The notes beneath the pieces were generated by a model. That model worked only from the letters and a program-made list of their open reading frames with translations. It searched no databases and was not told the origin of the DNA. Shown here in pieces: positions 8,535 through 16,482 of a stretch of DNA of 64,000 nucleotides; the stretch's first letter is position 1; every line of letters starts with the position of its first letter. Source of the DNA: Austwickia chelonae NBRC 105200 (GTDB lineage: Bacteria > Actinomycetota > Actinomycetes > Actinomycetales > Dermatophilaceae); contig NZ_BAGZ01000008.1 in the NCBI RefSeq assembly GCF_000298175.1, forward strand, positions 62,001 to 126,000. The letters are read 5' to 3'. The position numbers were made by a program, and so were the translations under genes.

Positions 8535-9274
8535 CCTACACCCTCGTGTTGTTGCGCCATGGCGAGAGCCAGTGGAATGCCAAGAATCTGTTCACCGGCT
8601 GGGTGGACGTCGATCTGTCCGACAAGGGGCGCGCCGAGGCGGCCAAGGGTGGCGAGCTGCTCAAGGCCAAGGGTGTTCTGCCCGACATCGTGCACACCTC
8701 GGTGCTGCGGCGGGCGATCAATACGGCGAACACCGCGCTGGATGCGGCCGATCGTCACTGGATCCCGGTGAAGCGCAACTGGCGTCTGAACGAGCGCCAC
8801 TACGGTGCGCTCCAGGGCAAGGACAAGAAACAGACCCTGCAGGAGTTCGGCGAGGAGCAGTTCATGCTCTGGCGTCGGAGCTATGACACGCCGCCGCCGC
8901 CGATCGCCGCCGACGACGAGTTCAGCCAGGCCCATGACGCCCGTTATGCCGCCATCGACGGGGTCAATCCGGAGACGGAGTGCCTGAAGGACGTCGTGGC
9001 ACGTCTGGTTCCTTACTTCGAGAACGAGATCGTCCCCGATCTGAAGGCGGGGAAGGTCGTTCTGGTGACGGCGCACGGCAACAGCTTGCGGGCACTGGTG
9101 AAGCATCTCGACGGGATCTCCGACGAGGACATCGCCGCGCTGAACATTCCGACCTCCCAGCCTCTGGTGTACGAGCTGGACGAGGACATGAAGCCGGTCA
9201 CCAAGGGTGGCACCTACCTGGATCCGGAGGCCGCGGCCGCGGCGGCCCAGGCAGTGGCCAACCAGGGGCGCTGA
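8531..9274 (+). CDS. gpmA: 2,3-bisphosphoglycerate-dependent phosphoglycerate mutase
   Basis: Glycolytic enzyme interconverting 3- and 2-phosphoglycerate through a phosphohistidine. The 247-aa protein starts with [19 protein letters not shown], carrying the RHGE motif with catalytic His10. The substrate loop [14 protein letters not shown] and the second active-site His in [13 protein letters not shown] are all present. Length and sequence are typical of cofactor-dependent GpmA. The ATG overlaps the YbjN stop, and an unusually good 19-bp hairpin follows the gene. Confidence 0.97.
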   Translation: MTYTLVLLRHGESQWNAKNLFTGWVDVDLSDKGRAEAAKGGELLKAKGVLPDIVHTSVLRRAINTANTALDAADRHWIPVKRNWRLNERHYGALQGKDKKQTLQEFGEEQFMLWRRSYDTPPPPIAADDEFSQAHDARYAAIDGVNPETECLKDVVARLVPYFENEIVPDLKAGKVVLVTAHGNSLRALVKHLDGISDEDIAALNIPTSQPLVYELDEDMKPVTKGGTYLDPEAAAAAAQAVANQGR

Positions 9275-9287
9275 CCTCGGCTCTCAC

Positions 9288-9329
9288 CGTGTAGGGGCCG
9301 GATCTCCTCCGAGATCCGGCCCCTACACG
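9288..9329. terminator. Bidirectional 19-bp hairpin between gpmA and phoU
   Basis: The arms 9288-9306 and 9311-9329 pair perfectly around the tetraloop CTCC. It sits between two convergent genes and can serve both. No T-run follows on either side. Confidence 0.85.
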
Positions 9330-9363
9330 TGTGTCGACCAGGAAATGTGTCCCGGGCGGTCTC

Positions 9364-10053
9364 CTAATGAGTGCTCTGGGGGTCGTTGTCGGTCGGCTGG
9401 CGTCCTTCGACGGTCTGCCATTCTCCGGTGACCAGGTAGGCCACCCGGTGGGCCACGAGGACGGCATGATCGGCGAAACGCTCGTAGTAGCGGGCGAGCA
9501 GGGTGATGTCGATGGCTTCTTCGATGCCGTACTGCCGACGCTCGTCGAGAAGAAGGGTGAAGACCTGCTTGTGGAGGGCGTCCATCCGGTCGTCGGCCTG
9601 GACGAGTTGGGTGGCGCCCTGGGCGTCCTTGCGGGAGATGATGGCGCCGGTCTGGGTGACGATCAGTTTGGCGACCGTGTCCATCTCGATGATGATGGGG
9701 CGGATCTCGGCGGGGACAGCGGAGTTGGGGAACCGCAGCCGGGCGACCTTGGCGATATGTTTCGCGAGATCGCCCATCCGTTCCAGGTCGGCGCCCATCT
9801 GCATGGCGGTGACGATCATCCGCAGGTCGGTGGCGACGGGTTGTTGTCGGGCGAGGAGGTCGATGGCGCGGTCGTCGATCTGGACGCGGATGTCGTCCAG
9901 CCGCTGGTCTGCGGCGATGACTCCTTCGGCGAGGGCGATGTCGGCGTCGAGGAGGGCTGTGGTGGCGCGGCTCATCGCCGAACCGGCCAGTCGTGTCATC
10001 TCGACGAGTTGTTCTGAGATCCAGTTGAGGTCCTCGTGGAATGCGTCGCGCAT
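9364..10053 (-). CDS. phoU: Phosphate-signalling protein PhoU
   Basis: Cytosolic three-helix-bundle protein (229 aa) that links the Pst phosphate importer to the SenX3/PhoR sensor kinase and damps the Pho response when phosphate is plentiful. It begins with the PhoU signature MRDAFHEDLNWISEQLVEM and has the two metal-cluster motifs, ATDLRMIVTAMQMGADLERM with GDLAKHIAKV, and RYYERFADHAVLVAHRV. It is divergent from senX3-regX3 across a PHO-box-like repeat, the standard actinobacterial arrangement, so the three genes are probably controlled together. No pst transporter genes lie in this window. Confidence 0.95.
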   Translation of the reverse strand: MRDAFHEDLNWISEQLVEMTRLAGSAMSRATTALLDADIALAEGVIAADQRLDDIRVQIDDRAIDLLARQQPVATDLRMIVTAMQMGADLERMGDLAKHIAKVARLRFPNSAVPAEIRPIIIEMDTVAKLIVTQTGAIISRKDAQGATQLVQADDRMDALHKQVFTLLLDERRQYGIEEAIDITLLARYYERFADHAVLVAHRVAYLVTGEWQTVEGRQPTDNDPQSTH

Positions 10054-10107
10054 GGTCTCCTACTCCGACGGGTGCTCTCAATGGGTGTTCTTGGTGAGGT
10101 TTTCAGT

Positions 10108-10140
10108 TCAGGATGAACAGTTTCGGGCGCTCAAGTGAAC
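10108..10140 (-). promoter_or_regulatory. PHO-box-like 11-base direct repeats between phoU and senX3
   Basis: Read on the minus strand, three consecutive 11-base units run from 10140 to 10108: GTTCACTTGAG, CGCCCGAAACT and GTTCATCCTGA. Units one and three match the GTTCA-type direct repeats bound by PhoP in Streptomyces, in exact 22-base phase. Location between phoU and the sensor operon is as expected for RegX3/PhoP autoregulation. Confidence 0.55.
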
Positions 10141-10217
10141 AGTATGCGCCTGGGCCGTGGCACTGCCCGGTGAAGTCCGGTGGGGCGGCCGGAGTGCGTA
10201 ACCTGCCTGTCGTGGAG

Positions 10218-11480
10218 ATGACAGTGTGGCTGTGCCTGGCTCTGGTCGGGGGACTCGTGGTCGGCGCGGTCCTGGGCGCCCGGGTCGTTTCCGGTCGGTG
10301 CGGGGGCACTGATGGTGAGGACGAGGACGGTGCAGACCCCTCGACCTCGGGGGTGGCCGATGTCCTGCGGGTGCTGCGTAGCAGCGCGGTGGTCCTGGAC
10401 GCCGGGGACGCCGTGGTCATCGCGAGCCCGGCTGCGTTGGCGCTGGGGCTGATCCGTGGGCGGGACCTGGCCCATGCGGAGTTGCGGGATCTGGTGCGGG
10501 CGGTCCGCAGGGAGGGCGTGATCCGGGAGTCCTCGTTGGAACTCGCCCGCGGGCCGATGGGGCAGGGCACCTTGTCGGTGCAGGCGCGGGTGGCTCCGCT
10601 GAAACAGGATCAGGTGCTCCTGTTGGTCGAGGATCACACCCAGGCACAGCGGGTCGAGGCGGTCCGGCGTGATTTCGTGGCCAATGTCAGCCATGAGCTG
10701 AAGACACCGGTGGGAGGTATCTCCTTGTTGGCCGAGGCCGTATTGGACGCCCGGGACGACGCCGAGGCGGTGAGTCGTTTCGCCCGGCGGATTCAGGTCG
10801 AGAGCTCCCGCTTGAGCAGACTGGTCCAGGAAATTGTCGATCTGTCGCGTCTTCAGGCTTCGGATTCGCTGTCCGATCCGGTGCTGGTGAATGTCGCTGT
10901 GGTGGCGAGAGAAGCTGCGGAACGCATCATGACTTTGGCCGAGGCTAAACAGATGAATGTGGTGATCGCCAGTGATCCCGATGTCTGGATCTACGGGGAC
11001 GCGCACATGCTGGGAACGGCGGTGGACAATCTGTTGACCAATGCGGTCAACTACTCGGGAAACAGTACCCGGGTGGCTTTGGGGGTGCGCCGTGTCGGGG
11101 CTGTGGTGGAGATCATGGTGTCGGACCAGGGGCAGGGCATCCCCGCTGCGGAGCAGGATCGGATCTTCGAACGTTTCTACCGCGTCGATCCTGCACGCTC
11201 CCGGGCGACGGGAGGCACCGGGCTCGGATTGGCGATCGTGAAACATATCTGTACGAACCACGGTGGTGAAGTGAAGGTGTGGAGCGAAGAGGGCCGGGGG
11301 TCGACGTTCACGATGCGTCTTCCGGCCGCGGCACAGGGCGTGGACGTCGCCGGCACCTCGGATGTCGGGGACACGCCTTCGACGGAGGTGAACTCGCCGG
11401 TGGACGGGATACACGCCCGCGGCGAGGACGGAGCTTTTTCCCAGGACTCGAGCCGTTCCTCGCGGCCGGCAGAGAGGTGA
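10218..11480 (+). CDS. senX3: Phosphate-responsive sensor histidine kinase
   Basis: Membrane histidine kinase of the PhoR/SenX3 type that phosphorylates RegX3. With ATG 10218 it has a single N-terminal membrane segment (about residues 3-23), a PAS-like stretch, the H-box FVANVSHELKTPVGGIS with phospho-acceptor His159, the N-box LLTNAVNYSGN, and the ATP lids VSDQGQGIP and ATGGTGLGLAIVKH. The lack of an extracellular loop fits the SenX3 family, which reads signal through PhoU. An ATG at 10113 in the same frame falls inside the PHO-box repeat, so it is unlikely; GTG 10212 is also possible. The regX3 gene follows after 4 bases. Confidence 0.93.
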   Translation: MTVWLCLALVGGLVVGAVLGARVVSGRCGGTDGEDEDGADPSTSGVADVLRVLRSSAVVLDAGDAVVIASPAALALGLIRGRDLAHAELRDLVRAVRREGVIRESSLELARGPMGQGTLSVQARVAPLKQDQVLLLVEDHTQAQRVEAVRRDFVANVSHELKTPVGGISLLAEAVLDARDDAEAVSRFARRIQVESSRLSRLVQEIVDLSRLQASDSLSDPVLVNVAVVAREAAERIMTLAEAKQMNVVIASDPDVWIYGDAHMLGTAVDNLLTNAVNYSGNSTRVALGVRRVGAVVEIMVSDQGQGIPAAEQDRIFERFYRVDPARSRATGGTGLGLAIVKHICTNHGGEVKVWSEEGRGSTFTMRLPAAAQGVDVAGTSDVGDTPSTEVNSPVDGIHARGEDGAFSQDSSRSSRPAER

Positions 11481-11484
11481 GGAG

Positions 11485-12177
11485 ATGACCAGGATCCTGG
11501 TGGTGGAGGACGAGATCTCGTTCTCCGACCCGTTGTCCTATCTCTTGAAGAAAGAGGGGTACGACGTCACGGTGGCCGAGACGGGGCCGGCCGCGCTGGA
11601 GGAATTCGAACGCAGCGGAGCTGATCTCGTCCTGTTGGACCTGATGCTTCCCGGGATCTCCGGGGTGGATGTCTGCCGGGCGTTGCGTCAACGTTCTTCT
11701 GTTCCGGTGATCATGTTGACCGCGAAGGACAGCGAGATCGACAAGGTCGTCGGTCTGGAGATCGGGGCGGACGACTACGTGACCAAGCCGTACAGCAGCC
11801 GGGAGCTGCTGGCCCGGATCAAGGCCGTGATGCGTCGCCGGGCCGAGCCGGAGGAGCTCATGCCCAGCGCGATCGAGGTCGGGCCGGTCCGGATGGATGT
11901 GGAACGGCATATCGTCACGGTGCGGGGCGACCAGACGGCTCTGCCCTTGAAGGAGTTCGAGCTCTTGGAGATCCTGCTGCGTAATTCGGGTCGGGTGTTG
12001 ACCCGGATGCAGTTGATCGACCGGGTGTGGGGGAGCGATTACGTGGGTGACACCAAGACCCTCGACGTCCACATCAAGCGGCTCCGGGCCAAGATCGAGG
12101 TCGATCCGAGTGCGCCACGGCATATCGTCACGGTGCGTGGGCTGGGTTACAAGTTCGAAGAAGTGGGCGTCGGCTGA
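11485..12177 (+). CDS. regX3: Phosphate-responsive response regulator
   Basis: OmpR/PhoB-family DNA-binding response regulator, 230 aa. The receiver domain has the acidic pocket VVEDE at 6-10, phospho-acceptor Asp52 in LVLLDLMLPG, the switch Thr in IMLTAKD and the invariant Lys in YVTKPYSSRELL. The C-terminal winged helix (about 125-225) has KTLDVHIKRLRAKIE and ends in VRGLGYKFE, both typical. It forms one operon with senX3 (4-base gap; [12 protein letters not shown]). It probably binds the PHO-box-like repeat upstream. Confidence 0.95.
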   Translation: MTRILVVEDEISFSDPLSYLLKKEGYDVTVAETGPAALEEFERSGADLVLLDLMLPGISGVDVCRALRQRSSVPVIMLTAKDSEIDKVVGLEIGADDYVTKPYSSRELLARIKAVMRRRAEPEELMPSAIEVGPVRMDVERHIVTVRGDQTALPLKEFELLEILLRNSGRVLTRMQLIDRVWGSDYVGDTKTLDVHIKRLRAKIEVDPSAPRHIVTVRGLGYKFEEVGVG

Positions 12178-12191
12178 GGGCTTTCGCTGGC

Positions 12192-12216
12192 GGTCGGGAT
12201 CGGACCGGTCCCGACC
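12192..12216. terminator. Hairpin after regX3
   Basis: GGTCGGGA (12192-12199) pairs with TCCCGACC (12209-12216) around a 9-base loop. It lies between the convergent regX3 and lipoprotein genes. Confidence 0.5.
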
Positions 12217-12232
12217 ACCAGCCCCGTCTGGG

Positions 12233-12820
12233 TCAGTGCCGAGCAGGCTCCTCTGCCGGCCTGGTGCTCGTGCCAGGGGCCGTGGACGCGGTGGGTGGCG
12301 TTGCGGGGGAGGCACCGCCGGAGGGTTTGAGGGTCGCGTAGGGGCCGCCCTCGTGGGGGAGGAGGACCGGGACACTGACCGGGGTCGCTCCGCCGCTCTC
12401 GGTGCTGAAGACGAGCGCGGTGAGTTCGCCGGGTGCGGCAGGCACTTTGTCGATCCGGACGGTCTTCCCGCCGTGACTGGTCTGGACGCTGCGTCCTGGG
12501 GGGATCTCGATGGAGGCCACGGACTGCTCACCGACCCGGATCTTGACGATCTGTTTGTCGGGTCCTTGGTTGTCCAGGGTTGCTGCCAGCGTTCCCGCGC
12601 TGTCCTTGGCCTCCGCGACGATGAGGGCGTTGAGGACCTTGACGGTGCCGATCTCGGCGGATTTGCCGTCGGCAGGGTCGTAGTGGAGCTGCGTGGTGAT
12701 CGGCGAGGTCCACTGGCAGCCGGAGAGAGCCGTCATGGCGACCAGGCCGATGGCGCCGACTGCGGCGACGCGGGGCGAGCGGCGAGGAGCGGTGCTGCGC
12801 AGGGTCCTAGGGCGATTCAC
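12233..12820 (-). CDS. Putative lipoprotein of unknown function
   Basis: Minus-strand protein of about 195 aa with start GTG 12820. It begins with basic residues, then a hydrophobic stretch [17 protein letters not shown] ending in a lipobox (ALSGC), so it should be lipidated and anchored to the outer face of the membrane. The mature part is 160 aa, with a Thr/Pro-rich tail (about the last 35 residues). The domain resembles no family I can name with confidence; similar proteins next to carD are found in actinobacteria. A longer frame up to 12952 exists but would bury the signal peptide 44 residues in. Confidence 0.7.
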   Translation of the reverse strand: MNRPRTLRSTAPRRSPRVAAVGAIGLVAMTALSGCQWTSPITTQLHYDPADGKSAEIGTVKVLNALIVAEAKDSAGTLAATLDNQGPDKQIVKIRVGEQSVASIEIPPGRSVQTSHGGKTVRIDKVPAAPGELTALVFSTESGGATPVSVPVLLPHEGGPYATLKPSGGASPATPPTASTAPGTSTRPAEEPARH

Positions 12821-13124
12821 GCTGGTCAGCGTAATGGCGCGGGGGGTGCGCTGCCGGAGAGCGAGCTCGGTCGGGTCGACAGGCGGTCGGGCGACGCGAC
12901 GGGCGGTCGGCGAAGGTCGGCTTTCGGGTGGGCGGTGCACATTCCGGTCCACGGACCCCGGCGCTCCTCCTGCGCGCGTGGCATGTGACAGGGCTGGCTG
13001 TCAAAGGGTGTTCACGCCCGCTTTTCGGAGGTTCGGCGCACTGACCAGCGCAAATGACGCGCTGGGGTTACAGGGAGGAAACCGGGCGTGGTACCCTGAA
13101 GGTCGCGAAAGGGGAACCGAACAC
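12821..13124. other. Intergenic region between lipoprotein gene and carD
   Basis: About 300 bases shared by two divergent genes. No gene is seen. It should hold both promoters; a carD promoter candidate is given separately at 13068-13097. Confidence 0.5.
13068..13097 (+). promoter_or_regulatory. Candidate carD promoter
   Basis: TTACAG (13068-13073) and TACCCT (13092-13097) are separated by 18 bases, close to the actinobacterial housekeeping pattern with a weak -35 and a TAnnnT -10. The distance to the carD ATG (13125) leaves a leader of about 20 bases containing AAAGGGG. Confidence 0.4.
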
Positions 13125-13607
13125 ATGGCCTTCAATGTCGGCGAGACGGTTGTGTACCCGCATCACGGTGCGGCGTTGATCGAGCAGATCAAGACGCGCA
13201 CCATCCGAGGCGAGGAGAAACTCTATCTGGTGCTGAAGGTGGCGCAGGGTGACCTGACCATCGAAGTTCCAGCCGACAACTGTGAAGACATCGGAGTGCG
13301 CGATGTGGTTGGGCAGGAAGGGCTGGACCGTGTGTTCGCCGTTCTGCGCGCTTCGCACACCGAGGAGCCGACCAACTGGTCGCGCCGGTACAAGGCCAAT
13401 CTCGAGAAGCTGGCCTCCGGGGATGTCATCAAGGTTGCCGAAGTCGTCCGTGATCTGTGGCGCCGGGAGAAAGGCCGTGGCCTCTCCGCAGGTGAGAAGC
13501 GCATGCTGGCCAAGGCCCGTCAGATCCTGGTCTCGGAGCTCGCGCTCGCGGAGAAGACCGACGAGGTGAAGGCGGAGTCCATGCTCGACGAGGTGCTCGC
13601 CTCCTGA
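13125..13607 (+). CDS. carD: CarD-family RNA polymerase-binding transcription factor
   Basis: Essential actinobacterial regulator that binds the RNA polymerase beta subunit and stabilises open promoter complexes, notably at rRNA promoters. The 160-aa protein has the N-terminal RNAP-interaction (TRCF-like) domain, [20 protein letters not shown] through about residue 60, and the C-terminal DNA-binding helical domain with [17 protein letters not shown] and the Trp-containing [15 protein letters not shown] that wedges into the upstream fork. The ATG at 13125 has the SD AAAGGGG. Gene order carD-ispD-ispF is typical. Confidence 0.97.
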   Translation: MAFNVGETVVYPHHGAALIEQIKTRTIRGEEKLYLVLKVAQGDLTIEVPADNCEDIGVRDVVGQEGLDRVFAVLRASHTEEPTNWSRRYKANLEKLASGDVIKVAEVVRDLWRREKGRGLSAGEKRMLAKARQILVSELALAEKTDEVKAESMLDEVLAS

Positions 13608-14314
13608 GCATCGCCGTCGTTCTCGTCGCTGCTGGATCCGGTAGTCGGCTCGGACATGACCTCCCTAAGGCTTTCGTTCCTCTGATCGATCGTCCGTTGC
13701 TTCGTCATGCGCTGGACCAGGTGCTCTCCTGCCCGGATGTCGACGAGGTGATCCTGGTGGCCCCCTCGACCCACCTCGGGGAGGCCCGGGCGCTCCTGAC
13801 CGAGACAGAGCGCACTCGCGTCGAGGTGGTGGTCGGCGGCGCCGAACGTACCGAGTCGGTCCTGCACGGACTGTCCGCGGTCCGTGAGGGCACCGAGTTC
13901 GTGTTGGTCCACGACGCGGCCCGTTGCCTGGCCCCACCGGCTCTGTTCACCAGGGTGATCCGGGCGTTGCGTTCGGGTCGTCGCGCCGTGGTGCCGGGGA
14001 TACCGGTCGTCGACACCGTGAAACAGGTGGACGACGAGGGTCTGGTGACCGCGACTCCCGACCGGTCCGCTTTACGTGCTGTCCAGACGCCCCAGGGGTT
14101 CACCCGGGAGGTGCTGACCGAGGCACACCGGCGTGCGGTCGAAACAGGTCTGGGCGCGACGGACGACGCTGCTCTGGTGGAGTCCTGCGGGGTTCGGGTG
14201 ACGGTGGTCCCGGGGGAGGTCGCCGCCGCGAAGATCACCACTCCTGACGATCTTGCGTTCTTCGAATACCGGCTGACCGCGGAAAGGCGCGGGAGCCTAG
14301 GCTTGGGGGCATGA
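13604..14314 (+). CDS. ispD: 2-C-methyl-D-erythritol 4-phosphate cytidylyltransferase
   Basis: Third enzyme of the MEP isoprenoid pathway, making CDP-ME from MEP and CTP. The nucleotide-binding motif [17 protein letters not shown] lies right at the N-terminus, [11 protein letters not shown] follows, and PQGFTREVL with the DDA motif ([10 protein letters not shown]) completes the family pattern. The protein is 236 aa. There is no ATG, GTG or TTG between the frame's entry and the essential motif; the only sensible start is CTG 13604, which overlaps the carD stop as CTGA. GAGG lies about 10 bases upstream. The first ATG, 13697, would delete the active site. The stop overlaps the ispF start. Confidence 0.92.
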   Translation: MSIAVVLVAAGSGSRLGHDLPKAFVPLIDRPLLRHALDQVLSCPDVDEVILVAPSTHLGEARALLTETERTRVEVVVGGAERTESVLHGLSAVREGTEFVLVHDAARCLAPPALFTRVIRALRSGRRAVVPGIPVVDTVKQVDDEGLVTATPDRSALRAVQTPQGFTREVLTEAHRRAVETGLGATDDAALVESCGVRVTVVPGEVAAAKITTPDDLAFFEYRLTAERRGSLGLGA

Positions 14315-14838
14315 CCACTGCTTCTCCCGGTGAATCTGCTGTGCCATCTTCACTCCTGCTGCCGCGGGTCGGTGTGGGCGTCGACGTCCACGCTTTTGCT
14401 GCAGAAGGCTCGGACCGTCCGCTGATGGTGGCCGGGCTGCACTGGCCGGGGGAACGGGGGCTGGAGGGTCATTCCGACGCTGATGTGGCAGCGCATGCCG
14501 CCTGCGATGCGCTCTTCTCCGCAGCGGGTATCGGGGACCTGGGCGCACATTTCGGCACCTCCCGTCCGGAACTCACCGGCGCGTCCGGGCTGACACTGCT
14601 CGCCGAGGCTGCCCGATTGGTTCGTGAGGCCGGCTTCCACATCGGGAACGTGGCGGTTCAAGTGGTCGGTAACCGTCCCAAGATCGGGCAGCGTCGTGCC
14701 GAGGCCGAGACGGTGATGTCCCAGGCCTGCGGAGCTCCGGTGAGCATCAGTGGAACCACCACCGACGGGCTCGGGCTCACCGGACGCGCGGAGGGTGTGG
14801 CGGCCGTCGCCACCGCCTTGGTGGTCGCTGCGCGATGA
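14311..14838 (+). CDS. ispF: 2-C-methyl-D-erythritol 2,4-cyclodiphosphate synthase
   Basis: Zinc enzyme of the MEP pathway that converts CDP-ME 2-phosphate to MEcPP with loss of CMP. The 175-aa protein has the metal-binding GVGVDVHAF (Asp25, His27), the long family signature [20 protein letters not shown] with the third zinc ligand, and the C-terminal [15 protein letters not shown]. Its N-terminus has about 15 extra residues relative to the E. coli protein. ATG 14311 overlaps the ispD stop (ATGA). With ispD it covers two steps of the pathway; the other genes are outside the window. Confidence 0.97.
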   Translation: MTTASPGESAVPSSLLLPRVGVGVDVHAFAAEGSDRPLMVAGLHWPGERGLEGHSDADVAAHAACDALFSAAGIGDLGAHFGTSRPELTGASGLTLLAEAARLVREAGFHIGNVAVQVVGNRPKIGQRRAEAETVMSQACGAPVSISGTTTDGLGLTGRAEGVAAVATALVVAAR

Positions 14839-15217
14839 CATGGCAAAGAATCCACGGTTCCACAGAAAGTCAATCCGTGTAACACACCTGTCACTGGTGT
14901 AACTGTTAAATGGCCGAACTGTTTTTTCTGCCTGCCGGTCGACGTGAATGACCCTGTTGATGGACATCCGTCCGGTTAAAGAACGCTGGTGAAAGGGTGG
15001 ACAACATCTGGTGCCCTTGTCATCCGGGGTGCTACCTTCTAATCCGCGCACTAAGAGTTAAGTTGCCCTAAACTCAGAACTCCGCCTGAGACGCTGATAA
15101 ACCCCCACCGCCCCTATGGAAACAAGGGAAACACCGTCTCGACGGTCGGCTCCCTCTGCCCTGTCGAGGGCAGACCCATGTCACGAGACAGCGGGCGGCA
15201 CCGAATGTGTGGAGTGG
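14839..15217. other. Intergenic stretch after ispF
   Basis: A 379-base stretch, visibly A+T-richer than its surroundings, without a gene I can support. It holds two direct copies of GTGTAAC at 14877-14883 and 14897-14903, 20 bases apart (two helical turns), which could be an operator. A promoter for the two unknown genes downstream probably lies here. Confidence 0.4.
14877..14903. repeat. Two GTGTAAC direct repeats in helical phase
   Basis: GTGTAAC occurs at 14877-14883 and again at 14897-14903. The 20-base phasing and the A+T-rich setting suggest a regulator-binding site, but I do not recognise the motif. Confidence 0.35.
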
Positions 15218-15694
15218 ATGATCATCGGAGAACGACGACGTTGCCGAGGCTCGGCCGAGGTCGACGCGGAAACGCCCGCGACCTGGCGGTGCGCCGAACC
15301 GCACCCGGACGAGGCCGGCCAGGTCGACCTCCTGCTCATCGGGCCCGGTAGCCGCTGGGGACGTTCTCCACGCCTCAGGGTCATCTTCGAAGAAGGCACC
15401 GACCGGATCGACCAGGTGGCAAACCGGATCTGGGAAGAACTGCGTGAACGCTGCCCCCACTCCCTGCTGGCGAGCCAGGACATCTGGCCGCACCCGTACT
15501 GGGGCGAAGGACGCCTCGTCCAGACCGCACGGATAGAAGCCGGGATCGCCGTCGCCCACGACTGCTACATCTTCGTGGAGGGACACCGGACGATCCGGAT
15601 AGAGATCGAATGCGCACTGGCTGACCTGCTGACCGTGGAAGAAGAGGTGGCTGACATCGTGTCCCATGTACGACCCAAGGCCGACCGCCGATGA
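15218..15694 (+). CDS. Protein of unknown function, first of a two-gene unit
   Basis: Not recognised. About 158 aa with start ATG 15218 (an upstream ATG at 15116 adds 34 residues with poor codon use; GTG 15209 is also possible). No signal peptide or membrane segment. The clearest part is a mixed alpha/beta stretch: VDLLLIGPGSRWGRSPRLRV, then RIDQVANRIWEELRERC and RIEIECALADLLTVEEEVAD near the end. Its stop overlaps the start of the next gene (ATGA), so the two products probably work together. The pair interrupts the usual ispF-cysS junction. Confidence 0.6.
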   Translation: MIIGERRRCRGSAEVDAETPATWRCAEPHPDEAGQVDLLLIGPGSRWGRSPRLRVIFEEGTDRIDQVANRIWEELRERCPHSLLASQDIWPHPYWGEGRLVQTARIEAGIAVAHDCYIFVEGHRTIRIEIECALADLLTVEEEVADIVSHVRPKADRR

Positions 15695-16383
15695 GTTGGA
15701 AATGCACGGCTGCGACCCCGGCCGCCCGCGTCGACAGGAGAACAGCGGACGCCCTGCGCGGACTCGGCGGACTCACCACCATCCCCGACGACGACCGCGC
15801 CCTCCTGCACCGGAAAGGACTCCTGGAAGCCGACGGAAGACCCACCGCGGCAGGGCAACTCCTTCGTCACGACCTACGGAGCTCCTCGGTCGTCCTCCTC
15901 TTCGCCGTCGACACCGAAGGCGTGCACCGGGCCCGTCTCCACGTCGGCCGCCGACGTCTGCTCTACGTCGGCGGAACCGGCCCGGACACGGCCGAGATCC
16001 TGGTCTACCCCGCCGACGCAGTACCGATCGTCCTGGCCCGATGGGGACGCCTGCACCCGAACGAGGAAACCACCGACCGGCAGTACGGTCCGATCGACAC
16101 CGGCGACTTCTGGCAACTCCTCATGACCGGAGACCCGACACCACTGCTCGCACTCGACAGCGGACAACACGAACTGTGGAAAAGGCCCTGGAGGATATGG
16201 GGCGTCCAGAGCGACCCCCACGACATCTCCCTGAGCTACCTCGACGTCGAAGGACACGGAACCTACGCGATACGTCATGACACCGACCAGGTGCTCATCC
16301 GCGGACGACACAGCTCCTTGCTCTGGGGCGACCTGCTCACCGCCTCCACCGCGGTCCGCGGCAACCGCAGACGCGACTGGTGA
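15691..16383 (+). CDS. Protein of unknown function, second of a two-gene unit
   Basis: Not recognised. A 230-aa soluble protein whose ATG overlaps the previous stop. It opens with a helical, possibly winged-helix-like stretch (TADALRGLGGLTTIPDDDRA to AAGQLLRHDL), followed by strands RARLHVGRRRLLYVGGTG, a charged middle and DISLSYLDVEGHGTYAIRHD near the end. No catalytic motif, signal peptide or membrane segment is visible. Codon use is normal for the genome, so it is not an obvious recent import. The general pattern of an N-terminal helical part followed by strands recalls secretion chaperones such as EspG, but this is only an impression. Confidence 0.65.
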   Translation: MSWKCTAATPAARVDRRTADALRGLGGLTTIPDDDRALLHRKGLLEADGRPTAAGQLLRHDLRSSSVVLLFAVDTEGVHRARLHVGRRRLLYVGGTGPDTAEILVYPADAVPIVLARWGRLHPNEETTDRQYGPIDTGDFWQLLMTGDPTPLLALDSGQHELWKRPWRIWGVQSDPHDISLSYLDVEGHGTYAIRHDTDQVLIRGRHSSLLWGDLLTASTAVRGNRRRDW

Positions 16384-16482
16384 CCCCCCGACCCGGCACC
16401 CGCGAGAGCGCACCAGCTTCGACCCCGATGCCCGACAGCCGGAGAGGAACCCGCGCACGGTCTCCCGGTAACCTTGCTTCTC

